Assembly (NCBI GenBank): GCA_964484515.1
Contig: CAZAGT010000213.1
Span: 1-8,592, forward strand
DNA length: 8,592 nt
Reading direction: 5' to 3'
Source of the DNA: CAZAGT01 sp964484515
Lineage (GTDB): Bacteria > Desulfobacterota > DSM-4660 > Desulfatiglandales > HGW-15
Shown here: positions 1-6,496 of the stretch, piece by piece
Layout of the letters: each line of letters begins with the position of its first letter
Position numbering within the stretch: position 1 is the stretch's first letter
Program-made: the position numbers and the translations under genes
Notes under the pieces: model-generated
The model's database searches: none
What the model was told of the DNA's origin: nothing
What the model saw: the letters and a program-made list of their open reading frames with translations, nothing else

Positions 1-1
1 G

Positions 2-154
2 TTGAATGATCTGCTCCGGCTCTTCTCCTGCGAGTACTTCAAGAAACGCCTGGAGCCCGACTACTTCTCCAAGAGACTGGAGTACCGTAGCGAAATCATG
101 GCAACCCTGAAAGAGATCGGGAAGACCGGTCCCTTCTGGGAAAAACCTGGATAA
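2..154 (+). CDS. C-terminal end of an unrecognised protein (5' truncated)
   Basis: An open frame runs from the left edge for 50 codons to a TAA stop at 152-154. Third codon positions are strongly G/C, like the other genes here, and the frame is free of stops, so this is most likely the tail of a real gene whose start lies outside the window. The visible peptide is highly charged, rich in Lys, Arg, Glu and aromatic residues, and ends in GPFWEKPG. It has no cysteine motif beyond a single Cys, no membrane segment and no domain that I recognise, so I give no function. It converges on the minus-strand aldo/keto reductase gene, with about 50 nt between the two stop codons. Confidence 0.65.
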   Translation: MNDLLRLFSCEYFKKRLEPDYFSKRLEYRSEIMATLKEIGKTGPFWEKPG

Positions 155-172
155 GAGGCGTGCTGTCGGCAC

Positions 173-201
173 CCGGGACCGCTGTCGACATCAAGGTCCG
201 G
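173..201. terminator. possible convergent-gene hairpin
   Basis: The arm CCGGGACC (173-180) can pair with GGTCCGG (195-201), giving seven pairs with one bulged G and a 14-nt loop. It lies between two converging stop codons (154 and 205), where a bidirectional terminator would be expected. There is no T-run on either side, so it is not a classical intrinsic terminator, and the loop is long. I treat it as a weak candidate. Confidence 0.22.
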
Positions 202-204
202 CGG

Positions 205-1233
205 CTAGAGCCCGTGAGCCTCTCGGTAGTTCCAGTACTGCTCGAGACTCTTGCTGATCATGTCCGGGATGGGCAACTCATAAGGGCACTTCTCCGTACA
301 CTCTCCGCACGCGATGCAGTTCTCGGCCGTCTTCATTGGCTCTTCACTTAGCTTCATGACCATCTCGGGCGGAAAACGTTTGGTCTGGGCCTCGAAAAGG
401 AGGACCTTCCATACCTCCACCTCTTCGGGACATGGCAAGCAGTATTCGCAGCGGTGGCAAAATTTCTCACCCAGTTCGGACCGAATGCGTTCGATCTCTT
501 CCCAATCCTGCTTTGTCAATGCCTTGGGGTTTTCATAGCAGCGTATATTCTCGTCCACCTCCTGCCTCGTCTGCATGCCGGGTATCGGGATGATATCCTC
601 ATACTGCTGCAGAAAACCGAAACAAAGTTCGGCCCGGCTCAACAATCCGCCCCCGAAAGGCTTCATGGCGATGATACCCATATCTTTTTCGCGCGCCAGC
701 GGGAACAGCCTATCGTCAGGGTCATGTTCGATGAGGTTGAAGGGGACTTGCACGGTGGCAAACAGATCCGTACGACACGCCTTTACAGCGATATCCAGGT
801 TGTGAGCCGTGAAGCCGATATGCCTTATCTTGCCCGCATCGCGCGCCTGGGCAGCGGCCTCGTAAGCACCACCCGGTTCGAGGGCCTGGTCGAGGGCCTC
901 ATCATTTGAGAGATTATGGAGTTGGTACAGATCGATATAGTCGGTCCGCAGACGCCTGAGACTCTCCTCCAGTTGAGCTCTCGCGCCGGCTGCATCACGC
1001 ACCAGGGTCTTCGTCGCCAAGATGACCTGATCCCGAAGGCCCTGCAGCGCCGCACCCATCTTTGCCTCACTGTCGCCATAGACATAGGCCGTGTCAAAAA
1101 AGGTGATGCCCCGGTCAAGGGAATACTTGACCAGTTCCACGGCCTCTGCAAGGTCCAGCCGCGTTATCGGGATCCCCCCAAAACCAAGCTCCGATACCTC
1201 TAATCCGGTCTTTCCGAGTCTCGCCGATCTCAT
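205..1233 (-). CDS. aldo/keto reductase with C-terminal dicluster [4Fe-4S] domain
   Basis: This 342-residue protein belongs to the aldo/keto reductase superfamily, which are TIM-barrel NAD(P)H-dependent carbonyl reductases. The N-terminus has the family pattern LGKTGLEVSELGFGG. The catalytic tetrad is present as Asp47 and Tyr52 (in FFDTAYVYGDSE), Lys75 (ATKT) and His106 (YQLHN). The late-barrel segment IPIPGM with following E-x-x-x-N matches the cofactor-binding region. The C-terminal 90 residues carry two ferredoxin-like cysteine sets: Cys259/262/265/268 and Cys306/309/312/316, the last followed by Pro. They should bind two [4Fe-4S] clusters. This AKR plus Fe-S architecture is known in anaerobes, but the substrate and electron donor are generally unassigned. 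The ATG at 1233 is preceded by AGGGAG about 10 nt upstream. A 174-nt gap separates it from the VanZ-like gene, so it may have its own promoter. It is predicted to be cytoplasmic. The family call is secure; the substrate is unknown. Confidence 0.95.
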   Translation of the reverse strand: MRSARLGKTGLEVSELGFGGIPITRLDLAEAVELVKYSLDRGITFFDTAYVYGDSEAKMGAALQGLRDQVILATKTLVRDAAGARAQLEESLRRLRTDYIDLYQLHNLSNDEALDQALEPGGAYEAAAQARDAGKIRHIGFTAHNLDIAVKACRTDLFATVQVPFNLIEHDPDDRLFPLAREKDMGIIAMKPFGGGLLSRAELCFGFLQQYEDIIPIPGMQTRQEVDENIRCYENPKALTKQDWEEIERIRSELGEKFCHRCEYCLPCPEEVEVWKVLLFEAQTKRFPPEMVMKLSEEPMKTAENCIACGECTEKCPYELPIPDMISKSLEQYWNYREAHGL

Positions 1234-1267
1234 GGACTTCTTCTCCCTTCTACGAAAGCAGTTGTGT

Positions 1268-1294
1268 AACCTAAGTTGAAAAAAAAGAACTCAA
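1268..1294 (-). promoter_or_regulatory. weak candidate promoter for the aldo/keto reductase gene
   Basis: On the minus strand TTGAGT (1294-1289) is followed after 15 nt by TAGGTT (1273-1268), upstream of the ATG at 1233. Much of the spacer is an eight-base T tract. The -35 is a fair match and the -10 is poor. The element would make sense because the gene is separated from its upstream neighbour by 174 nt, but the evidence is weak. Confidence 0.2.
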
Positions 1295-1300
1295 TTCGTG

Positions 1301-1358
1301 GGAGCCAGGAGCCGACGAGGGCAAGGGAACAGGGGCTAGGTGTCGGGGATCAGGTGTT
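1301..1358. repeat. short imperfect direct repeats, purine-rich intergenic stretch
   Basis: This noncoding stretch holds two small direct duplications. GGAGCC occurs at 1301-1306 and again at 1308-1313. GGGGCTAGGTGTC (1332-1344) is followed immediately by GGGGATCAGGTGTT (1345-1358), the same unit with small changes. The region is G-rich on the plus strand and unlike the flanking coding sequence. No open frame or RNA fold stands out. It resembles degenerate low-complexity filler between genes. Confidence 0.4.
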
Positions 1359-1407
1359 GCCCTAAGCCGACGGTTGGCTGCCGCTTGATTATGCCTTGTT
1401 TTAATTT

Positions 1408-2712
1408 CTAACTCTTATTCCGACTGCAGCGTCTAACCTTAAGGTATCTATAAGCGAGAAACAACACAAAAGACAAACAGATTCCTGCAAGATCGTAAAG
1501 CCAGTCTTTGATTCCCGGGGCTCGTGTGAGGGACACGAATTGAAGAACTTCAGTCGCCGCTGAAAAGACGATCAACCCAACTCCGAGCATCAAGAATGCG
1601 CGCCATTCTGTCTTAGGATACCCCACGACCGTTGATTTCGTCGATCCGACTTCGTATTGCGGTCGCGGGCCTTTTGCCAGGCGCCGGTCGAGGGATACAT
1701 AAAAGACGAAGGCGAGGAGGCCGAAAAGCGCATAGTGCCCTGCTTCTTTCAGGAGTGTGACACGCTTTGTAAGCGAAGCCCATTTCATCTCGGCATTCCG
1801 TTCGGAGCCGGCTTTGTCATCAGCCTCCCTTTCTCTTCCCTTATTGGGAGGTTGTCCCGTTGTGGGCATGGGGCTTCGAACAAGCCGTGATAACTCCTTT
1901 GTACCTCCAACGACCATCCTGCTGATCGCCTCTTCCCTTTGAGCCAGATTCCTAATGGTGCTACTTGGGACCAACAACCCAAGAAGGAGGACCAATGTGA
2001 CCATAAGAATGAGGGCACTCAATTCCCATTGCCACACTCGTATCTGGTAACCTCCGTATATCAAGGTTGCCAGCCACAGCCCTCCGAAGAAGAGACGCCA
2101 CCACAGGAAAGCGTGCCTTTGTTGGGCGGGAAAGACCTCTATATCGTCAGCCCAGAGGACCCCGCAAGCGCCGTTGTTAACCACGCTTACGTGGGCTGTA
2201 GCGCCGTTGCGTGGGACCTGGAGCACGCGCGAGTAAAACTTCCAGCCTTCCGAGCCGATGAGATGGCGAACCTCGTGAGGTTCCTGCCAGAGGGCATTGC
2301 CATCCGAATCGCAGAAATAGAGGAGCAGCCTCGCGGTCGACCAAGGACGGTCACCCTGGACGACATTTTCCGAGCGCAGGTGTCCGCGGCATAGCAAGTA
2401 CTTATAATCGCCTAGATCGCCCAGGGAAAAGCGAAGGAACCCGATCTTTCCATTACCAGCGGATATCTTGACGGCCGGCGATCCATCCCATCCGCCTTCC
2501 TTCTCCCACTCCACCTTACCGCCTTGCTTCCAGGTTCCGTGTTGAATCCCGCTTTCAAATCCGCCACCAACCAAGAGGTCCTCACCTATGATTTCAAACC
2601 GTTCGTACGCGTGAAAAAAGGATATCATCAAGACGATGAGGATTAACGGGGGCAAGAACCGCAAGAACAGTGCTGTGCCTGATAATGTCCCAGAATTGAA
2701 CCTTTTTGTCAT
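1408..2712 (-). CDS. membrane protein: extracytoplasmic beta-rich domain plus C-terminal VanZ-like domain
   Basis: This 434-residue integral membrane protein begins with a signal-anchor-like helix at about residues 13-34. Residues 45-195 look like an extracytoplasmic beta-sandwich of the carbohydrate-binding-module type: it starts LLVGGGFESG, has the pair GW/SPAVKIS near 75-84, GW at 156-157, and ends with WADDIEVFP (187-195). Two hydrophobic helices follow (about 203-220 and 231-250), then a hydrophilic linker rich in charged residues (about 255-320). The C-terminal part has three more helices (about 324-341, 371-389 and 404-423) with VanZ-family features: a His at 326 before the first helix, then ExxQ (Glu388, Gln391), Arg397, Asp403 and Asp407 before the last helix. 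VanZ of enterococci contributes to teicoplanin resistance, but most VanZ-like proteins have no known role. The ATG at 2712 has no clear Shine-Dalgarno sequence. I do not infer antibiotic resistance. It may act in envelope polysaccharide biology, but that is a guess. Confidence 0.85.
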   Translation of the reverse strand: MTKRFNSGTLSGTALFLRFLPPLILIVLMISFFHAYERFEIIGEDLLVGGGFESGIQHGTWKQGGKVEWEKEGGWDGSPAVKISAGNGKIGFLRFSLGDLGDYKYLLCRGHLRSENVVQGDRPWSTARLLLYFCDSDGNALWQEPHEVRHLIGSEGWKFYSRVLQVPRNGATAHVSVVNNGACGVLWADDIEVFPAQQRHAFLWWRLFFGGLWLATLIYGGYQIRVWQWELSALILMVTLVLLLGLLVPSSTIRNLAQREEAISRMVVGGTKELSRLVRSPMPTTGQPPNKGREREADDKAGSERNAEMKWASLTKRVTLLKEAGHYALFGLLAFVFYVSLDRRLAKGPRPQYEVGSTKSTVVGYPKTEWRAFLMLGVGLIVFSAATEVLQFVSLTRAPGIKDWLYDLAGICLSFVLFLAYRYLKVRRCSRNKS

Positions 2713-2799
2713 GAAAGGACGTAACCAACCCCTGGAGATTCAAAGGACTACCCCTCCCCCATGAGAACCGGGAGGAGGTGCGAGATCGGATCTTCGTGC

Positions 2800-3552
2800 T
2801 CAGAGGAGTCCGCCGTTGACGTCTACAATGGCGCCGTTCATGTAGCTGGCTTCGTCGCTCGCCAGGAAGATAATGACATTGGCGATTTGAATCGGTTCGG
2901 CGATATAGCCGGAAGGGTTTTTCTGCTTGATCATGTTCTCGAGCTCCGGCGTCACGACCTCACGCAGCATCGGCGTATAGGTTTGGCTTGGGCAGACACA
3001 GTTGACATTGACGCCGAAGGGGGCCGCCTCCGAGGCCATCTGCCTTGTGAACCCGATGACCGCGGCCTTCGAGGACGTGTAGGCGGCGCCGAGGACCATG
3101 CTCCGATCCCGGCCGGCAACAGAGGATACGTTGATGATTTTGCCGTTGCCCCGCTCCTTCATGTGCGCCAAGACCGCCTTGGTGCATAAGAAGCAGCTCC
3201 TGAGGTTACACGAAATGACTTCATCCCACGTCTCGGCGGTGATCTCTTCGAGCCTACCTCCCTTTGCAATCGAGGCGTTGTTAACGAGGACATTCACCCC
3301 GCCGTAACGAGAGATCACGCCAGCGACGGCATCCTTGACCTGCTTTTCATCCGTCACGTCAACTGCGTAAAACGTCGCCCGGTCTCCAAAGGACTCGAGC
3401 TCACGGCTCAAATCCTCGTAGCGGGTCCGGCTGAAGAGGGCGACATTCGCACCCGCCCTGGCAAATTCAAGGGCGGTTGTCTTTCCAATACCTTTGCCAG
3501 CGCCCGTTACAATCGCCGTCTTACCATCAAAACAGTACGTGATCGTGGTCAT
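2800..3552 (-). CDS. SDR-family NAD(P)-dependent oxidoreductase
   Basis: This 250-residue protein has the classical length of a short-chain dehydrogenase/reductase and resembles FabG-type 3-oxoacyl reductases. Nucleotide binding is shown by TGAGKGIG at 16-23, Asp65-Val66, and NNAS at 91-94. The catalytic residues are Asn116, Ser144, Tyr158 and Lys162 (in AAYTSSK). The C-terminus ends in the usual DVNGG segment. Such enzymes reversibly oxidise hydroxyl groups with NAD(H) or NADP(H), in the cytoplasm and usually as tetramers. The sequence does not fix the substrate: 3-hydroxyacyl-CoA, other alcohols or sugars are all possible. The ATG at 3552 lacks a strong ribosome-binding site. It lies 118 nt after the gamma-subunit gene, and that gap contains a large hairpin, so its expression may be uncoupled from the oxidoreductase operon. 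Confidence 0.94.
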   Translation of the reverse strand: MTTITYCFDGKTAIVTGAGKGIGKTTALEFARAGANVALFSRTRYEDLSRELESFGDRATFYAVDVTDEKQVKDAVAGVISRYGGVNVLVNNASIAKGGRLEEITAETWDEVISCNLRSCFLCTKAVLAHMKERGNGKIINVSSVAGRDRSMVLGAAYTSSKAAVIGFTRQMASEAAPFGVNVNCVCPSQTYTPMLREVVTPELENMIKQKNPSGYIAEPIQIANVIIFLASDEASYMNGAIVDVNGGLL

Positions 3553-3582
3553 GGTGGTAGAAGTCCCGGGGCAGTCTTAATG

Positions 3583-3625
3583 AAGCTCTGTACACCATGG
3601 TCGTAACCATCGTGTACCGGAGTTT
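3583..3625. repeat. long imperfect inverted repeat (hairpin) between gamma gene and SDR gene
   Basis: GTACACCATGGT (3590-3601) pairs with ACCATCGTGTAC (3606-3617) at 11 of 12 positions around a CGTA loop. Outside a small internal loop, AAGCTC (3583-3588) pairs with GAGTTT (3620-3625), allowing one G-U. This gives about 17 pairs in total. It lies wholly in the 118-nt gap between two minus-strand genes. No T-run follows it on the minus strand, so it is not a standard terminator. It could be an RNA-processing or stability hairpin, a protein-binding site, or one copy of a dispersed palindromic repeat. Confidence 0.7.
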
Positions 3626-3670
3626 GGAGATGGGACAAGGTGTTTGATCGGGCTTGGCCAGCCTGCACCG

Positions 3671-4210
3671 TTATGAGGACACGGCCGCCTTGTGACCTTG
3701 ATCGAGGGCCTCCATGTTCAGGGGGATCAGTTTTGCCTTCTTGGCAAATTCTTGCTCGACACACGTACGGAGACTCTCAAACGCAACGATCTTACTGCGC
3801 GTGACAAAGGCTGAGAGCGCAACGATGTTGGCCGCCCTTACATTGCCGATCTGCTTGGCGATATCGGTGGCCGGGATCTTGAGCTCGTCCAAGTCATCAC
3901 GTCCGGTGCCGATGGAAATCAGGGAACTATTAATCAACACGACACCGTGCGGTTTTACGGACGACGCGAATTTATCCAAGGAGGGACGGTTCATTGCAAC
4001 CAGATGAAGAGGGTTCTTGATGATCGGCGAGCCGATCGGCCTGTCGCTGATGACCACAGTACAGTAGGCGGTCCCTCCGCGCATTTCCGGGCCGTAAGAA
4101 GGAACCCACGCCACCTCCAACCCTTCCGCCATGGCCGCGCTCGCCAAGATTTTTCCGCTCAACAGGATCCCTTGCCCTCCAAAACCGGCAAATTGCACTT
4201 CGCTTTGCAT
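3671..4210 (-). CDS. 2-oxoacid:ferredoxin oxidoreductase, gamma subunit
   Basis: This 179-residue protein is the gamma (catalytic-domain) subunit of the pyruvate/ketoisovalerate ferredoxin oxidoreductase family. The N-terminus reads VQFAGFGGQG (residues 5-14), the family's glycine-rich signature. SYGPEMRGGTAYC (38-50) is the second conserved block, and NIVALSAF (128-135) lies in the expected later position. The length is typical, at about 180 residues. I chose the ATG at 4210 because AAGGAGG sits 5 nt upstream and the conserved core starts at once. An upstream in-frame ATG at 4255 would add 15 poorly conserved residues and overlap the beta gene. Beta ends only 22 nt upstream, so the two genes are co-transcribed. 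The subunit works in the cytoplasm with alpha and beta in CoA-dependent oxidative decarboxylation of a 2-oxoacid. Confidence 0.95.
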   Translation of the reverse strand: MQSEVQFAGFGGQGILLSGKILASAAMAEGLEVAWVPSYGPEMRGGTAYCTVVISDRPIGSPIIKNPLHLVAMNRPSLDKFASSVKPHGVVLINSSLISIGTGRDDLDELKIPATDIAKQIGNVRAANIVALSAFVTRSKIVAFESLRTCVEQEFAKKAKLIPLNMEALDQGHKAAVSS

Positions 4211-4232
4211 CAATGCCTCCTTCTGGCTCGCA

Positions 4233-4970
4233 CTACTCAGGCGTCTTGTACTCACCCAGCTGGTAGTAGGGCAACATCTTTTCCTCCGCCCATTTGATGG
4301 ACTCCAGAGGTGTGAGGCCCCAATTGGTGGGACAGGTGCTTACCACTTCCACCAGGCTGAAACAGCGATTCTCCAGTTGGTAGGTGAAGGCCTTCTTGAT
4401 CGCCTTCTTGGCCCTGATGATGTACTTAGGTTTGATGACCGTCTGCCGCGTGATGTAGCCGGGGGTCTCGAGGGCCGCCAGCAACTCGGCGATTTTGACG
4501 GGCATGCCCACCTCCTCGACATTGCGACCGAAGGGGCTCGTGGTGGTCCGCTGATCGGGCATGGTCGTAGGGGCCATCTGCCCACCCGTCATCCCGTAGA
4601 CGGCGTTGTTCACAAAGATGGTCGTAAATTTTTCACCTCGATTGGCGGCGTGAATGATCTCGGCGGTTCCGATGCTCGCCAAATCACCATCCCCTTGATA
4701 CGTGAATACAACGAGATCGGGCCTCACCCGTTTGATCCCGGTGGCCACGGCGGGAGCCCGCCCGTGGGCGGCCTCCTGGAAATCGAAGGTGAAATAATTA
4801 TAGGCCAGCACCGCGCACCCGACGGGCGCCACACCGACGGTGCGTCCACGCACGCCTAACTCATCAATGACCTCGGCCACCAGACGATGGATGACGCCGT
4901 GGGTGCATCCGGGGCAGTAATGGGTGTGCATGTCAGAGAGGGCTTCAGGTTTTGCGAAGGTTACTCCCAT
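4233..4970 (-). CDS. 2-oxoacid:ferredoxin oxidoreductase, TPP-binding beta subunit
   Basis: This 245-residue subunit binds thiamine pyrophosphate and a [4Fe-4S] cluster. The TPP/Mg motif is GDGDLASIG (93-101) followed by NNAVYGMTGGQ (121-131), the signature of 2-oxoacid:acceptor oxidoreductase beta chains. Four cysteines spaced as in cluster-bearing members are present: Cys19 and Cys22 (CPGC), Cys52 and Cys213 (STCPTNWG). The proximal cluster should therefore be intact. The ATG at 4970 has AAGGAG 7 nt upstream, a strong site. The gene follows alpha after an unusually long gap of 122 nt that holds a 7-bp hairpin, and precedes gamma by 22 nt. The family cannot be narrowed safely: 2-oxoglutarate, 2-oxoisovalerate or other branched 2-oxoacids are all possible. 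The C-terminus, ending KTPE, is complete. Confidence 0.96.
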   Translation of the reverse strand: MGVTFAKPEALSDMHTHYCPGCTHGVIHRLVAEVIDELGVRGRTVGVAPVGCAVLAYNYFTFDFQEAAHGRAPAVATGIKRVRPDLVVFTYQGDGDLASIGTAEIIHAANRGEKFTTIFVNNAVYGMTGGQMAPTTMPDQRTTTSPFGRNVEEVGMPVKIAELLAALETPGYITRQTVIKPKYIIRAKKAIKKAFTYQLENRCFSLVEVVSTCPTNWGLTPLESIKWAEEKMLPYYQLGEYKTPE

Positions 4971-5091
4971 TTTTGAACTCCTTGGTTGACCAAAAGTGCA
5001 TCGAGCGGAACTCTTGCCGCTCGTGCTTGAACGTCTCCACTAGCGGCCGCGTGGAAACGCTCCTGTCAGGCAGACGACGCGTCGCTCTCAC
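4945..5091 (-). CDS. doubtful 48-codon ORF bridging alpha and beta genes
   Basis: A GTG-initiated frame starts one nucleotide after the alpha stop codon (TGA-C-GTG) and runs 48 codons through the whole alpha-beta gap. It ends with a TGA 26 nt inside the beta gene, in a different frame from beta. Third positions are about two thirds G/C, compatible with coding. The product would be very basic and Arg/Lys-rich, with no motif that I recognise. No Shine-Dalgarno sequence precedes the GTG, and the frame overlaps the strong ribosome site of beta. It could be a small coupled peptide, a decayed gene, or chance. Confidence 0.18.
   Translation of the reverse strand: MRATRRLPDRSVSTRPLVETFKHERQEFRSMHFWSTKEFKNGSNLRKT
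5002..5023. promoter_or_regulatory. hairpin in the alpha-beta intergenic gap
   Basis: CGAGCGG (5002-5008) and CCGCTCG (5017-5023) form a perfect 7-bp stem with an 8-nt loop. It lies about 30 nt upstream of the beta-subunit start on the minus strand, just before the AAGGAG site. In the mRNA it could adjust the alpha:beta ratio or protect a processed end. No T-run directly follows it, so termination is unlikely. Confidence 0.5.
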
Positions 5092-5092
5092 G

Positions 5093-6175
5093 TCAGTGCG
5101 TCACGGATTTGTCGAGCCGCTCAATAGCATCGATGACCTCTTCCGGGGTGGGCACCTCACCGCCGCACTTGCCATACCAGCTTACGGGGCGTCTCCCCAT
5201 GACGGAGCGCTCCACATCTTCCAACATCTGGCCCATGCTCATTTCGACACTGAGGACGGCCTTGCAGCTGTCCTTGGAAGCGGCGTCCGTGGTCGCCTTT
5301 TCCGGAAACGGGAAGAGGGTCTGAGGCCTCATCAAACCGACGTCGAAGCCTTCCTCCTTGAGTAGATCAATGGCCGTTCGGCACACCCGACTCATGGTCC
5401 CGTAACTAACAAGGAGAATGCGGTAGTCTGAATCGAGGTTATAGGGTTCATAACGGATGTCTTCGCGCTTCATCCGTTCGTACTTGGCCTTCAGGGCCAG
5501 ATTGTGGGCATTCAGCTGCTCCGGATCCAGGATCATAGACCTGATCAAGTTGCGTTTGTCGCTCTTGCGATTGCCCATTCCGTTCGTAGCCCACTCATCC
5601 TTGTTGACCGGTTCGACCCTGAGGTGCTCCGGGAACTCGACCGGCTCCATCATCTGGCCGATCAGGCCGTCACCCAAGATCATGACAGGATTGCGGTATT
5701 TCTCGGCCAGAGGAAAAGCCGCCATCACCATGTCGACCGCCTCCTGGACGCTTGCCGGCGCCATGACCAGAATCCGAAAGTCACCATGACCCATCCCTTT
5801 GGTGGCCTGGAGATAATCGGCTTGCGACGGCAGGATCCCTCCCAGACCGGGGCCACCCCGCATGATGTTGACAACGACGACTGGGCATTCCGCCCCGGCG
5901 CAATAACTGAGCCCTTCACCCATGAGGCTGATGCCCGGACTCGAGGAAGTCGTAAAGACGCGCTCCCCGGCCCCCGCCGCCCCAAAGATCATGTAAGAGA
6001 CCGCGACCTCGCTCTCTCCCTGTAGGAAAACGCCGCCCACTTCCGGCATGCGGCGGGAGAGGTATTCAGCGACCTCGGATTGCGGAGTGATCGGGTAGGC
6101 AAAATAGTTGAGGCATCCCGCCCTGATGGCCGCCTCCCCAATGGCCTCGTTTCCTTTCATCAAGAGCTTGCCCAT
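5093..6175 (-). CDS. vorB: 2-oxoacid:ferredoxin oxidoreductase, alpha subunit (VorB type)
   Basis: This 360-residue subunit closely matches the VorB group usually named 3-methyl-2-oxobutanoate dehydrogenase subunit. Family blocks appear in order: MGKLLMKGNEAIGEAAIRAG at the N-terminus, YPITPQSEV (27-35), GESEVAVSY (53-61), TTSSSPGISLM (75-85) and IMRGGPGLGG (104-113). The C-terminal third carries the second conserved domain, with ILLVSYGTMSR and GLMRPQTLFPFP. The glutamate in GESE corresponds to the residue that activates TPP in this superfamily. The ATG at 6175 is preceded by GGAGG at 5 nt spacing, and the ferredoxin gene ends 12 nt upstream, so the genes are tightly coupled. The complex would convert a 2-oxoacid plus CoA to acyl-CoA, CO2 and reduced ferredoxin. 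The VorB name reflects family membership; the true substrate is not established from sequence. Confidence 0.95.
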   Translation of the reverse strand: MGKLLMKGNEAIGEAAIRAGCLNYFAYPITPQSEVAEYLSRRMPEVGGVFLQGESEVAVSYMIFGAAGAGERVFTTSSSPGISLMGEGLSYCAGAECPVVVVNIMRGGPGLGGILPSQADYLQATKGMGHGDFRILVMAPASVQEAVDMVMAAFPLAEKYRNPVMILGDGLIGQMMEPVEFPEHLRVEPVNKDEWATNGMGNRKSDKRNLIRSMILDPEQLNAHNLALKAKYERMKREDIRYEPYNLDSDYRILLVSYGTMSRVCRTAIDLLKEEGFDVGLMRPQTLFPFPEKATTDAASKDSCKAVLSVEMSMGQMLEDVERSVMGRRPVSWYGKCGGEVPTPEEVIDAIERLDKSVTH

Positions 6176-6187
6176 GTATTCCTCCGT

Positions 6188-6421
6188 TTAGGCCCGAGCA
6201 GCCTTTTCTTCAGGGTCTTTGGTGATCGTTATGGCCACGTCGGGGCACATCCGGCAACAGGTTGCGCAAAATACGCAGTCTCCCGGCCGCGCCTGATAGG
6301 CGGGAAAATATCCCTTGGTGTTGACTTCCGCTGAGATCTCGAGGACATTTTTCGGACAGACCCCGACACATAATCCGCAACCTTTGCAGCGGTCTTTTTC
6401 AATCGTGTGACAATACGCCAT
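6188..6421 (-). CDS. 2-oxoacid:ferredoxin oxidoreductase, delta (2x[4Fe-4S] ferredoxin) subunit
   Basis: This 77-residue ferredoxin-like protein has two classical cluster motifs. The first is Cys12, 15, 18 and 22 in CKGCGLCVGVCP; the second is Cys49, 52, 55 and 59 in CVFCATCCRMCP. An extra Cys56 lies within the second motif. In four-subunit oxidoreductases of this type the delta chain carries electrons from the TPP/Fe-S core to external ferredoxin. The ATG at 6421 follows GAGGAG at about 8 nt spacing. It stands between the P-loop ATPase gene (75 nt gap) and vorB (12 nt gap), consistent with one transcript. The length and the second-cluster spacing fit the family. Confidence 0.95.
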   Translation of the reverse strand: MAYCHTIEKDRCKGCGLCVGVCPKNVLEISAEVNTKGYFPAYQARPGDCVFCATCCRMCPDVAITITKDPEEKAARA

Positions 6422-6496
6422 AAATCAGACTCCTCTCAAAAAGACGATTACAGCTCCTAAATACGCCTATCCGCGCCGATAATCTCGGGTACTGTT

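Noticed and set aside
2753..2775. A CCTCCC/GGGAGG hairpin as a terminator after the SDR gene.
   Set aside because: It has only six pairs with an 11-nt loop and no following T-run; simple base composition explains it.
4211..4255. The upstream ATG at 4255 for the gamma subunit.
   Set aside because: It would overlap the beta gene and add 15 non-conserved residues. The ATG at 4210 has AAGGAGG at ideal spacing.
4131..4859. A 242-codon plus-strand ORF opposite the beta and gamma genes.
   Set aside because: It is antisense to two securely identified genes, begins in one and ends in the other, and its translation shows no domain. Such frames are common in GC-rich coding DNA.
5504..6025. A 173-codon plus-strand ORF opposite vorB.
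   Set aside because: It lies wholly within the conserved alpha-subunit gene on the other strand. The His/Arg-rich translation is typical of an antisense shadow.
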